From Candidatus Doudnabacteria bacterium (lineage in GTDB: Bacteria; Patescibacteriota; Doudnabacteria; UBA920): a stretch of DNA of 38,307 nucleotides. Below the pieces are notes generated by a model, which was not told where the DNA came from, made no database searches, and was given only the letters and a program-made list of their open reading frames with translations. Below are positions 1 to 7,171 of the stretch, in pieces. The stretch is from the NCBI GenBank assembly GCA_023245895.1, contig JAHFJJ010000008.1:7594-45900 (forward strand), read 5' to 3'. Each line of letters begins with the position of its first letter. The stretch's first letter is position 1. The position numbers were made by a program, and so were the translations under genes.

Positions 1-61
1 ACAGCGGCCTTTCCGAAACTTCGATTGTCGACCTAACCAAAACCCAAAATTAACCCAAACT

Positions 62-99
62 TACTCTTGGTACTATTCGCGCGAATAGTACCAAGAGTA
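62..99. promoter_or_regulatory. Perfect 38-bp palindrome with ACTATTCGCGCGAATAGT core (copy 1)
   Basis: A perfect inverted repeat centred on TTCGCGCGAA lies just beyond the stop codon of the ArsR-type gene. The same core recurs at 386-413 and 3796-3833. It may be an operator for the adjacent regulator, a 3' hairpin of that gene, or a dispersed palindromic repeat. The flanking arms differ between copies but remain self-complementary, which suggests selection for the palindrome. Confidence 0.6.
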
Positions 100-105
100 G
101 CATAA

Positions 106-369
106 CTAAGAAATAAGTTTTAAAAAATGACTTACTGTCGCCCTTGGTTTTTCCGACAAATAATACAACACCAAAAGGCTCTGTTTTGTTTTTTCTACGG
201 CTTCCACAGAGGAAAGTACTCCCAAATGTTTAGAAGTTGCCTTCAAGGTAAGTTTTATTTCCTTTGCTATATCGCCTACCGAAGCTCTGTTTGCCTTATT
301 TAGATATTTTAGTATGGCCAAACGTTTGCCGTTGGCCAAGGCCTTATATTCCCTCTCTAACTCTTTCAT
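106..369 (-). CDS. ArsR-family winged-helix transcriptional regulator
   Basis: An 87-residue protein built as a single winged helix-turn-helix. The N-terminal stretch 'ALANGKRLAILKYL' is the typical ArsR helix 1-2, and 'SVGDIAKEIKLTLKATSKHLGVL' (about residues 30-52) is the recognition HTH. A short wing follows, ending in 'LLVLYYL'. There are no cysteines, so it is not a classical metal sensor of the family; the inducer cannot be predicted. The length suits a minimal ArsR protein. It reads away from the lipase gene, whose stop is 79 bases upstream. A perfect palindrome (386-413) lies 16 bases upstream of the ATG, an obvious place for autoregulation, and a second copy follows the stop codon. 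No Shine-Dalgarno is seen. Confidence 0.85.
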   Translation of the reverse strand: MKELEREYKALANGKRLAILKYLNKANRASVGDIAKEIKLTLKATSKHLGVLSSVEAVEKTKQSLLVLYYLSEKPRATVSHFLKLIS

Positions 370-385
370 AATTTTTTGTTTTCCG

Positions 386-413
386 TAGGAACTATTCGCG
401 CGAATAGTTCCTA
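386..413. promoter_or_regulatory. Perfect 28-bp palindrome upstream of the ArsR-type gene (copy 2)
   Basis: The palindrome, core ACTATTCGCGCGAATAGT, sits between the lipase stop codon and the ArsR-type start codon. It overlaps the region where the regulator's -10 element and transcription start should lie. This position is typical of an autoregulatory ArsR operator; binding is inferred. Confidence 0.6.
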
Positions 414-447
414 GATATAATTAACTGAACCAACGGGGTGTTTTATT

Positions 448-3357
448 TTAATAGCTCCAATCAACATCGCCTTTGTTAGTAGTTATTTTAACCAAGGCCA
501 AGCCGTTTAGTGTTTTCTTTATTTTACCGTTTTGGTCTTTGCCTTCCAGTTTGGTATTTCCGTCTTTATAAACTGCCTCCAAGATAAAATCTTTTTTAGA
601 CTGAATTCTTTGTCCCAGACTTTTGAGCTGGCCGGATTTGTCGTACTCCCAGCTAAATTTAAAGGAAACTTTCGAAATATCCGCGTATTTGCCGTTGTAG
701 AACAAACTCGCGATTTCCGCTTTCATTTTATTTTTCCTTTGCTTCTCTTTAAGCTTTATGACGGTGGCGTTGCCCGCTTGGTCTGTTAAGCTAATGGCAT
801 CATCCTGGTCTAAAATACTTACAGCTGATGATGTGGAGAGGTTATCATTGCCTATAAAGTCCAAATCTTTAGTATTGGGGTTAAACTGGATAACCGCTTC
901 CGGCGCGGTTCTGTCTATTGCAAAGCTAACTGTTTGTTCCTGCTCGTTATTACCGGCTTTGTCAGTAGAAAAGATTTTAATACTGTGCTGACCTTCTGCA
1001 TTAACTTCCATTCTACATTCGGGAATAACAATTCTCCCTTCCTTTGTTACAGGAACCGGACAAGCCTTATATGCCTGATTGTCCAAACTATACTGGGTTT
1101 TTAGCAATCCCGACGTTTGGCTTTCATGTCCTGGAATAACCGGGTCTGTGGCCGACAATTTAATTCCTACTTCCCCCCGGTAAAACCCCGGCTGACCTAT
1201 AGGTCCGATTAAAGTGGATGTTGAGACTGGAGAAATTACATCTTGGGATTGGTTAGTATTTAAAATACTCGTGGGGCTTACAATAACAGGCGTACTGGTC
1301 GGCGTGGCCTGCAAAGATAAAGTTGTAGTACTGGCTAAATTCACTTGACCAACTAAACTAGTGGTCACAGGCAAATTGCTAAAGACTTGGGTTTGGGTTA
1401 CTTGGTTGTCATTTATAGTTTCATCTTTAAAAGTAAAAGTTCCGTTGCTAGTACCTTTTAGATTTATTTTATAAACTTGACCCTCATCCGTGGGTAAATA
1501 AACGAATTTATGCTCTCCCATAATTTGAAAATCGGCGTTGGGAATATCATTTTGGATTCCACCATTAACTAAGCCAGAAATATTACCATATTGATCAATT
1601 ATGTTTATATCTACAGGACTGTATACAGAAAAAGCCTTACCTTTCAGTTTACATCTACTTATCTCTTGGATTATATTATTGCCTACTGCTAAACTACTGC
1701 CCGCTATAATATTTACAATTTGTTCACGAATTCCATCTTGACTTGGCATCTTGCCATGATCGGCGTCAAGTGAATAGTAAATATGATTTTGATCAATCGG
1801 TAAGTTGGTTGCACTTTCTAAAGGAACTGTTCCATCACCGGGAACTTCTTCAGGTTTGTTAAAAGTAACATTTACTGAGCCCAAAATATTTGTTACCCTC
1901 CTCTCAATTACCTTGCCTATTGTTCCTGTTTTACATCCAGCCACACTATACAAATCAACACCCGCAGCTCTTAGATCAAAATTATCAAATTGAGGCACAT
2001 GTAGATTATGCGCATTTACTAATGCTTGAGAATTTGCATTATGGTCTGTGACTAAAAAATTATTTGCTTCATTAAAATCTAAATCTTGCCCAGAGGAACC
2101 AAAAACTCCTTCGTTAATAACTTTTAAATAACTACCTTTTGTTGAATAATACTTTTGGCTTGGTGAGAGGTCGTAAATTACAGGCAAATTTTGTGATATT
2201 TTTTTCATCTCACCATCCGCAAGCCAAGGAATACTAAAACTATCCCCTTCCAATAAAACTTTAATTGCCTTTGGAGCGCCTGTACTAGGGACACCCACGA
2301 ATACCGCTTTGCCTATATAATGGCTGGCTGAGTTATCCATTACATACTTTTTTACTAAAAGACCACCTGTACTATGAGCAATAACATCAACTTTACCGCT
2401 TCCAGTTTGATTTACAATCTCCTGTATTTTATCCTTAAGCAAATCCACATTTGTTTTACCTCCGAAACTTCCGGTTACCCCATATCTCCAGTCATAAGGA
2501 AAGGTAAATAGATCTTTACCCTCTGTGTAGCCTTGATTTTGGAATTCTTGAATCAACCCAGCAATATAATCAAATACTGTTATACGACCTACCCCAAGAT
2601 TCACAGTTTGTTTAGTTATGACGCTACCAACTACCAAACTTTTATCAATAGGCAAAGAGCTACTGTCAAACTGTAAAGGGTCCATAAACTGATCTCCTAT
2701 ATCAGTAAAATTATGTCCTAAATCTAGCCATAATTTTTGATTATCTTTTTCCATATCAGTCCCTAAAACCCCTGGCACTATAAGAACTGGCGTATTAATG
2801 GAATCTTGACCAAAAGTTAATGAAGTATAAGCAGTAAAATTATAGTCACTATATCCAAACAAGTGACTTTCGTAATTACTGCTTACGGAATTACTGCCGT
2901 ATACTTTCATACCAAAATCATTTATAGTACATCCTCCCCAATTCCCATTTTGCCTATACGAACCAAAAGAAATATAGGTATTAATAAAATCATTCCCTGT
3001 AAAGGGCGAGGAAGACAAGTCCAAAGTTAAATTTCCGTTAGATGGTATAGACATCCACTGTCCGTATACATGGTTTCCGCCAACAGAATGTATGGCGACT
3101 TCAACCTGAAAATCCGCGTTTGGACACAAAGTTTTATTTGTAAGCTCCTGGACCTTTAAAGAAATTTTTGTAAGAGACAGGTTTTGGGGAATATTACTTA
3201 AATAAAAAAAGGCCGGGTTATACCAACCCAAAGTTAGATTATCAGTCGCAATACTTTGGTCATAGAGACTGTTTGCAAGGACTGTTTTTCCAAAAAACAA
3301 AAAAGTAGAACATACCAACACAAAGCCCACTAACAAAGCTTTTAATACTTTTTTCAT
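448..3357 (-). CDS. Secreted LCAT-like lipase/acyltransferase with C-terminal Ig-like domain
   Basis: A 969-residue exported protein. Residues 1-29 form a signal peptide (KK start, hydrophobic core, LANS cleavage site). After an N-terminal beta-rich region, an alpha/beta-hydrolase of the lecithin:cholesterol acyltransferase type spans about 190-545: oxyanion segment 'VPGVLGTDM' near 195, 'FPYDWR' near 286, nucleophile elbow 'AHSTGG' with Ser329, acid Asp508 in 'PGDGTVP', and His534 in 'DADHGK'. The C-terminal third carries a Ser/Thr-rich linker and an OmpL47-like Ig fold ('QYSLDNQAYKA ... STDKAGN', about 750-830). It probably acts outside the membrane on ester lipids; the substrate is unknown. 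A small membrane-protein gene starts 8 bases before it and is likely cotranscribed. Confidence 0.82.
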   Translation of the reverse strand: MKKVLKALLVGFVLVCSTFLFFGKTVLANSLYDQSIATDNLTLGWYNPAFFYLSNIPQNLSLTKISLKVQELTNKTLCPNADFQVEVAIHSVGGNHVYGQWMSIPSNGNLTLDLSSSPFTGNDFINTYISFGSYRQNGNWGGCTINDFGMKVYGSNSVSSNYESHLFGYSDYNFTAYTSLTFGQDSINTPVLIVPGVLGTDMEKDNQKLWLDLGHNFTDIGDQFMDPLQFDSSSLPIDKSLVVGSVITKQTVNLGVGRITVFDYIAGLIQEFQNQGYTEGKDLFTFPYDWRYGVTGSFGGKTNVDLLKDKIQEIVNQTGSGKVDVIAHSTGGLLVKKYVMDNSASHYIGKAVFVGVPSTGAPKAIKVLLEGDSFSIPWLADGEMKKISQNLPVIYDLSPSQKYYSTKGSYLKVINEGVFGSSGQDLDFNEANNFLVTDHNANSQALVNAHNLHVPQFDNFDLRAAGVDLYSVAGCKTGTIGKVIERRVTNILGSVNVTFNKPEEVPGDGTVPLESATNLPIDQNHIYYSLDADHGKMPSQDGIREQIVNIIAGSSLAVGNNIIQEISRCKLKGKAFSVYSPVDINIIDQYGNISGLVNGGIQNDIPNADFQIMGEHKFVYLPTDEGQVYKINLKGTSNGTFTFKDETINDNQVTQTQVFSNLPVTTSLVGQVNLASTTTLSLQATPTSTPVIVSPTSILNTNQSQDVISPVSTSTLIGPIGQPGFYRGEVGIKLSATDPVIPGHESQTSGLLKTQYSLDNQAYKACPVPVTKEGRIVIPECRMEVNAEGQHSIKIFSTDKAGNNEQEQTVSFAIDRTAPEAVIQFNPNTKDLDFIGNDNLSTSSAVSILDQDDAISLTDQAGNATVIKLKEKQRKNKMKAEIASLFYNGKYADISKVSFKFSWEYDKSGQLKSLGQRIQSKKDFILEAVYKDGNTKLEGKDQNGKIKKTLNGLALVKITTNKGDVDWSY

Positions 3358-3365
3358 AACTTTTT

Positions 3366-3665
3366 CTAAAAACCGATTCCTTTTCTAAATGCGAATATTA
3401 AATATAAAGCAGTTACTGAATAAATAATACCTAAAACTCCCAGTATCTGTAAGGATACCCATAATGTCTTAAATTTTTCAACTTGTACTTGATTTTTGTG
3501 ATTTAAATAAGTAATTAATGTCGAGCCAAAAAACAAAATCACAAATACCCATTTTTGAATTGAGTCTATATGTAAGTAATCATCTTGATATTTGCTAAAT
3601 ATATATAACGGAAGCACATAAGTAAATATTAGAAGGGTAGTATTTATTATTATTTTATTTTTCAT
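3366..3665 (-). CDS. Small three-helix membrane protein, function unknown
   Basis: A 99-residue protein with three predicted membrane segments: about residues 7-24, 38-54 and 68-92. Short hydrophilic turns separate them, and the C-terminus is basic (FRKGIGF). No family is recognised. It is the first gene of a two-gene unit with the LCAT-like lipase, whose ATG lies 8 bases after this stop, so it may assist or anchor the lipase; this is inferred from position only. Base composition is very AT-rich. A promoter, TTGACA-16-TATGCT, is visible about 80-110 bases upstream, with a CGCGCG-core palindrome further upstream. Confidence 0.65.
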   Translation of the reverse strand: MKNKIIINTTLLIFTYVLPLYIFSKYQDDYLHIDSIQKWVFVILFFGSTLITYLNHKNQVQVEKFKTLWVSLQILGVLGIIYSVTALYLIFAFRKGIGF

Positions 3666-3745
3666 ATTATTTTTCCTTGATTCTTAACTTTGAATATTAA
3701 AATATTTTAAGATACTCAAAATTAAAACTTTTTAATTATATTTTA

Positions 3746-3773
3746 AGCATAACATTTATAAAACCATTGTCAA
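3746..3773 (-). promoter_or_regulatory. Promoter of the membrane-protein/lipase unit
   Basis: Read on the minus strand, TTGACA (3768-3773) is followed by a 16-base spacer and TATGCT (3746-3751). The palindrome 3796-3833 begins 22 bases upstream of the -35 box. The 5' leader would be about 75 bases and very AT-rich. Confidence 0.5.
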
Positions 3774-3795
3774 TAAGCGGCTTTCACAGGCGGGG

Positions 3796-3833
3796 TGTCT
3801 AAGGAACTATTCGCGCGAATAGTTCCTTAGACA
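3796..3833. promoter_or_regulatory. Perfect 38-bp palindrome with ACTATTCGCGCGAATAGT core (copy 3)
   Basis: The third copy of the CGCGCG-centred palindrome lies between the S15 terminator and the promoter of the lipase unit. The outer arms (TGTCTAAGG / CCTTAGACA) differ from the other copies but are perfectly paired. It is a candidate distal operator for the ArsR-type regulator, or a repeat. Confidence 0.6.
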
Positions 3834-3837
3834 GGCA

Positions 3838-3866
3838 AAAAAACCTCCCTTTGCGGGAGGTTTTTA
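3838..3866 (-). terminator. Intrinsic terminator of rpsO
   Basis: AACCTCCC / GGGAGGTT stem with a four-base loop and a run of T on the minus strand, about 50 bases past the S15 stop codon. A-rich flanks on both sides could make it bidirectional. Confidence 0.85.
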
Positions 3867-3917
3867 AATTTTATTATAGCTCCTTCTCCGCCTAAGGTGG
3901 ATTGGGAGGAACGACAA

Positions 3918-4193
3918 TTAATTATCGTTCACTTTAAGCTTCAATTTTTCCACTATTTTCTCAAAGCGCTTTTGGTCTTCGTTCTTTAGGAAGCGGAGCA
4001 GGCGGCGGCGGTTGCCGACCATTTTTAGGAGGCCGCGTCGGGAGTGGTTGTCTTTGCGGTGGATTTTAAGGTGTTCGCTGACCTGTTCAATTTCTTTGGT
4101 CAAAATGGCAATTTGGACTTCCGGACTGCCGGTGTCGTCCTTGTGCGTCTGAAACTTTTTAATTATGGCGTTCTTCTCTTTGGGGGTAAGCAT
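3918..4193 (-). CDS. rpsO: 30S ribosomal protein S15
   Basis: A 91-residue protein matching the whole S15 family (usual length 88-90). Conserved blocks are '[16 protein letters not shown]' (residues 17-32), '[17 protein letters not shown]' (about 40-56) and '[11 protein letters not shown]'. S15 binds 16S rRNA helices 20-22 and nucleates the platform of the small subunit. The start is fixed by AAGGAG at 4199-4204, five bases before ATG. A hairpin directly upstream of that site may be a translational autoregulatory element, as known for rpsO in several bacterial groups. A terminator follows. Confidence 0.97.
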   Translation of the reverse strand: MLTPKEKNAIIKKFQTHKDDTGSPEVQIAILTKEIEQVSEHLKIHRKDNHSRRGLLKMVGNRRRLLRFLKNEDQKRFEKIVEKLKLKVNDN

Positions 4194-4210
4194 TTATGCT
4201 CCTTCGTCAC

Positions 4211-4247
4211 GTAATGAATTGCGGCGCCATTTCGTTTGCCGCATTAC
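4211..4247 (-). promoter_or_regulatory. Leader hairpin before rpsO, possible S15 autoregulatory site
   Basis: GTAATGCGGC and a partner ending GCCGCAATTCATTAC form an interrupted stem-loop that ends seven bases before the Shine-Dalgarno. S15 represses its own mRNA through several unrelated leader structures in different phyla, so a role here is plausible but unproven. Confidence 0.4.
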
Positions 4248-4302
4248 AGATTCATCCGTGGGTTAATTAATGAATGAATTATAGCTGATAAATATAAAAT
4301 AC

Positions 4303-4344
4303 GCAATAGCACGATTTGAACGGCCGCTCAAATCGTGCTATTGC
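4303..4344. terminator. Long 17-bp hairpin overlapping the ATP-grasp stop codon
   Basis: Arms 4303-4319 and 4328-4344 are perfectly complementary around an 8-base loop, ACGGCCGC. The hairpin includes the stop codon of the ATP-grasp gene and is followed on the minus strand by a T-rich stretch, so it probably terminates that gene. Confidence 0.65.
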
Positions 4345-5183
4345 AAATAGCTTATAAAATCCTTAACTACATTATATTTAGTCAACTGCTCAAAAGAATC
4401 CAGGCCCGGGAAGCGGTTGACTTCGAGGATGTAAAATTTTCCGTGATATTCCAATATGTCCACTTTTGCCAACTCACGGCCAAGGGTTTTGGAGGCTTTT
4501 TGGGCAAGTGCTATCATCCGCCTTAACTTCTTGTTGACCCTCACCCCGCCCCTCTCCCATGGGGAGAGGGTGGTATGTTGCTTAAAATCCGGCCTACGCG
4601 TAACCGGATGGATTGCAAACCTCAAAACCACGGGCAAGGCTTTATAGCCCACGGTAATTATTTTGTATTCATATTCCGCAGGGATAAATTCCTGGACTAA
4701 CAATTCCCCTTTTGGGTATTGTTTAAAAACCTCGTTAAAATGTTTTTGGTCCCGGATTAAAAATACATTCTTGCCTTTAATGCCAAATGTCCACTTTAAA
4801 ATAAACGGCCAATACTTGGGAATTGTCCGGCGGGAGAGGACAACAGTTTTTGGGATGGGCAAATTGGCTTTTACCAGCCGCCTGTAATCCACCCATTTAC
4901 CTTCGCCCAAACGGCCGCGGGCAATGGAAACATCCACAACCTTTTTACCGGCGGCTTTAAACTTTTTCGCCAGACTGACAATATTTGGAATATAACGGGG
5001 AGAACCCTTTATATAAGGGCTTCTAACATATAAACAGTCATAAACTCCCACATCAACCTTAAACTTTAAACGGGCCAAACTGGCCACGTCCATAATTTTT
5101 AATTCCAAATTCTTAATTTTGGCTTCTGCTATAAGCCTTTTGGCTACGTAAGTCTTTTTAGAAGATATTACTAGGATTTTCAT
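4338..5183 (-). CDS. RimK-like ATP-grasp ligase
   Basis: A 281-residue ATP-grasp protein. The N-terminal pre-ATP-grasp domain starts 'MKILVISSKKTYVAKRL'. The ATP-binding portion includes 'FILKWTFGIKGKNVFLI' (about 126-142, a lysine and a glycine-rich loop) and 'LLVQEFIPAEYEYKI' (near 161-175). The metal-binding end is 'KVDILEYHGKFYILEVNRFPGLDSFE' (about 240-265), where Asp, Glu and Asn match the RimK/LysX pattern. Relatives add amino acids to peptides or proteins; the substrate cannot be told. An in-frame palindromic repeat encodes 'TLSPWERGGVRVN' near residues 205-217, between two conserved blocks. The gene stands alone, divergent from the Xer gene. Confidence 0.8.
   Translation of the reverse strand: MKILVISSKKTYVAKRLIAEAKIKNLELKIMDVASLARLKFKVDVGVYDCLYVRSPYIKGSPRYIPNIVSLAKKFKAAGKKVVDVSIARGRLGEGKWVDYRRLVKANLPIPKTVVLSRRTIPKYWPFILKWTFGIKGKNVFLIRDQKHFNEVFKQYPKGELLVQEFIPAEYEYKIITVGYKALPVVLRFAIHPVTRRPDFKQHTTLSPWERGGVRVNKKLRRMIALAQKASKTLGRELAKVDILEYHGKFYILEVNRFPGLDSFEQLTKYNVVKDFISYLQ
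4538..4575. repeat. In-frame CTCACCCCGCCCCTCTCCC-type palindromic repeat
   Basis: CCCTCTCCC and GGGAGAGGG flank a 3-base centre, preceded by CTCACCCCGC. This is the familiar dispersed 'CTCACCC...CTCTCCC' repeat, usually seen between genes. Here it lies within the ATP-grasp coding region without breaking the frame. Confidence 0.7.
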
Positions 5184-5193
5184 AATTATTACT

Positions 5194-5274
5194 TGTCATT
5201 GCGAGGAGTGCAGCCGACGCGGCAATCTCTCTTAGCTAAATGATAGATTGCTTCGGATGCACTCGCAATGACAA
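5194..5274. repeat. Dispersed inverted repeat, TTGTCATTGCGAG type (copy A)
   Basis: TTGTCATTGCGAG (5194-5206) is repeated inverted as CTCGCAATGACAA (5262-5274), with nested pairs such as CAATCT/AGATTG. A diverged copy is at 10836-10966. Such 'GTCATTGCGA...GCAATCTC' units are widespread non-coding repeats. It fills most of the gap upstream of the ATP-grasp gene. Confidence 0.7.
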
Positions 5275-5414
5275 AGCAAATTTCTATTATCTTAGCCTAA
5301 AATTTATGATATTGCTAACCTGCCCGACATACCTTTTTTACAAAATTCGACAAAATTTCAGGACTAACCTACTTTTTACCCCATAACTAAGTAATTCTAG
5401 GCTGTGGCAGGCGG

Positions 5415-5517
5415 GTGTCGCATAACGTTAACCCAAGGTAACCAAATTAACGTTGTCGTAATAACCCCTGTGGGTATTGTGGATAACCCACATGTCGCAT
5501 AATGTTATAATTAAACT
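5415..5517 (+). promoter_or_regulatory. Xer promoter region with paired TGTCGCATAAYGTTA repeats
   Basis: TGTCGCATAACGTTA (5416-5430) and TGTCGCATAATGTTA (5494-5508) are direct repeats differing by one base. The second overlaps a perfect -10 box, TATAAT (5506-5511), six bases before ATG, so the mRNA is probably leaderless. GCATAATGT resembles the left arm and centre of proteobacterial dif sites; the site may bind the recombinase itself. Confidence 0.45.
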
Positions 5518-6600
5518 ATGGCAGAACAAAAAAATAATAAAATAGACTCCCCTCTTTACCGCTACATTAACGACTTTTTGGAATACTGTGAGCTGGCAAA
5601 GAACCAAAGCCAGAATACAATAAAAGCTTATTACAGGTATTTGCATAAATTCCTGCGCTTTGCGCTGACCGAAGGCGTAGACGACCCAAAAAAAATAGAC
5701 CTAAAAACTGTTAACAGGTACCGCTTGTATTTAAACAGGCTGGCCGATGACAAGGGTGGCCAATTAAAGCTAATTACCCAAAATTACCACCTTATAGCTT
5801 TGCGCGCCTTTTTAAAGTATTTAATAAAACAGGATGTACAAACCCTGTCCCCGGAAAAAATTGAACTGCCAAAAAATCCCCAACGCCAGGTGGAGTTTTT
5901 GGAAAAAGATGAACTCGACAGGCTGTTTTTTGCAACCCAACAGGAAAAAGACGAAACCACAAGGCTTAGGGATTACGCAATACTCCAAACTTTATTTTCC
6001 ACCGGCCTGCGCGTTTCCGAAGCCGCCAGTCTACGCTTAGATTCCATAAACCTGGACAGGCGGGAATTTACAATTAGAGGCAAAGGCAGTAAATTAAGGC
6101 TGGTATTTTTAAGCGACGACGCGGCGGAAGCCATAAAAAAATATTTAGCCAAAAGAAAAGATAACAGCAAAGCCTTGTTTGTGGCGCATTCAAATGTTGG
6201 CAAGCCCGGCGCGGGCTCACCAAAAAAATTTGATAAAAAATCTGTAGAAGCCCAGCAGAAAAAAATGGAAAAAGAAATGCAAAGCCAGGGTTTTAAATCC
6301 GCCCAAGGCCGATCCGCCTCCGGCGGAAAGAACCGCGACGACAGAAAAATTAGCGGACTTACGCCCCGCAGCATACAGAGGGTTATTAAAAAATACTGCC
6401 GCCTGGCAGGAATTGTAAAAGACGTTACACCGCATACTTTGCGCCACAGCTTTGCGACTGACTTACTGCAAAACGGCGCTGACATCCGCAGTGTGCAAAC
6501 CCTGCTAGGCCACTCCAGCATTACCACAACGCAAATTTACACGCACGTGACTAACCAAGGCCTGCGGGACATCCATAAAAAGTTCCATAATAGGAAGTAG
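5518..6600 (+). CDS. Tyrosine recombinase, XerC/XerD family, with lysine-rich insert
   Basis: A 360-residue tyrosine recombinase. The N-terminal SAM-like DNA-binding domain covers about 10-105 ('NTIKAYYRYLHKFLRF'). The catalytic domain has Arg165 ('STGLRVSE'), the beta-hairpin lysine (K189/K192 in 'RGKGSK'), His306 and Arg309 ('HTLRH'), His332 ('LLGHSS') and the nucleophile Tyr341 ('QIYTH'). It is longer than the usual 300 residues because of a charged insert at about 225-280, part of which is encoded by a small palindromic repeat. A single chromosome-like Xer with no companion suggests dimer resolution at dif, but other site-specific roles are possible. No Shine-Dalgarno is present; -10 TATAAT ends six bases before ATG. 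Confidence 0.9.
   Translation: MAEQKNNKIDSPLYRYINDFLEYCELAKNQSQNTIKAYYRYLHKFLRFALTEGVDDPKKIDLKTVNRYRLYLNRLADDKGGQLKLITQNYHLIALRAFLKYLIKQDVQTLSPEKIELPKNPQRQVEFLEKDELDRLFFATQQEKDETTRLRDYAILQTLFSTGLRVSEAASLRLDSINLDRREFTIRGKGSKLRLVFLSDDAAEAIKKYLAKRKDNSKALFVAHSNVGKPGAGSPKKFDKKSVEAQQKKMEKEMQSQGFKSAQGRSASGGKNRDDRKISGLTPRSIQRVIKKYCRLAGIVKDVTPHTLRHSFATDLLQNGADIRSVQTLLGHSSITTTQIYTHVTNQGLRDIHKKFHNRK
6309..6328. repeat. Short in-frame palindrome GATCCGCCTCCGGCGGA
   Basis: TCCGCC / GGCGGA arms lie in the linker insert of the Xer gene, encoding part of 'GRSASGGK'. The same type of palindrome, with TA instead of TC at the centre, forms the apex of the hairpin at 12401-12456. Confidence 0.5.
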
Positions 6601-6603
6601 TAT

Positions 6604-6697
6604 TTAGTAGATAGCAGCCAGCATATAGCAACACATCTTTAAAAAGACGCGGGCATTCGGTTCTTGCCCCGATATGCTAAATGCTAACTACTATCTG
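6604..6697. repeat. Imperfect inverted repeat between convergent genes
   Basis: AGTAGATAGCAG and AGCATAT on the left are mirrored by ATATGCT and CTATCTGCTACT on the right. The structure fills the gap between the convergent Xer and zinc-ribbon genes and could act as a bidirectional 3' end. Confidence 0.45.
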
Positions 6698-6702
6698 CTA
6701 CT

Positions 6703-6897
6703 TTACGCGTACCACTTATAGCTGTTTATGAGCCCTTTAGGACGATGCTCTACTATTTGGTCAGCAGTTTGGTATTCACGCTGGATTTCTGCTTCTTTAG
6801 CGTAAGATGTCAGCGGAACCTGGCAGAACATGCAAACCCCGGGCTTTTCGTGCGAACGGCCGCAACTGTCGCACATATACATATGAAAATTTTGCAT
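6703..6897 (-). CDS. Small zinc-ribbon protein, function unknown
   Basis: A 64-residue protein with two CxxC knuckles, C9/C12 ('CDSC') and C22/C25 ('CMFC'), separated by nine residues. This fits a zinc ribbon or rubredoxin-like metal site. The C-terminal half ('AEIQREYQTADQIVEHRP') is helical and charged. No specific family is recognised. The start is supported by AGGAGGT seven bases before ATG. The gene is alone, convergent with xer and upstream of nothing else on its strand. Confidence 0.6.
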   Translation of the reverse strand: MQNFHMYMCDSCGRSHEKPGVCMFCQVPLTSYAKEAEIQREYQTADQIVEHRPKGLINSYKWYA

Positions 6898-7019
6898 ATC
6901 TATAACCTCCTGCTTTAAATACCTTTTATTTAAGATACCTAAAGTTTAATGCCTTCAATAAATAAATCGGCAGTTACAATAAATTGTTTCTTTTTTCGAC
7001 ACGCTAAAAAACCGAAAAC

Positions 7020-7048
7020 TTGAAAAATAAAGGCGTTTATGATATAGT
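7020..7048 (+). promoter_or_regulatory. Promoter of the tRNA-Arg pair
   Basis: TTGAAA (7020-7025), a 17-base spacer and TATAGT (7043-7048) lie about 46 bases before the first tRNA. No other promoter is evident before the second tRNA, so the two are probably cotranscribed. Confidence 0.65.
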
Positions 7049-7094
7049 GCATCAAGTTTGGAAAGTAAACATTCCCGCAACAGCGGGACACCAT

Positions 7095-7171
7095 GATCGT
7101 GTAGCTCAGCTGGATAGAGCGCAAGCTTGCGGAGCTTGAGGTCGCAGGTTCAACTCCTGCCACGATCACCA
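7095..7171 (+). tRNA. tRNA-Arg (anticodon GCG)
   Basis: Complete cloverleaf: acceptor GATCGTG / CACGATC, D-arm GCTC...GAGC, anticodon stem CAAGC / GCTTG with loop TTGCGGA, T-arm GCAGG-TTCAACT-CCTGC, discriminator A and encoded CCA. The anticodon GCG reads CGC. Most bacteria read this box with an ACG (inosine) anticodon, so GCG at position 34 is a notable choice. Confidence 0.95.
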
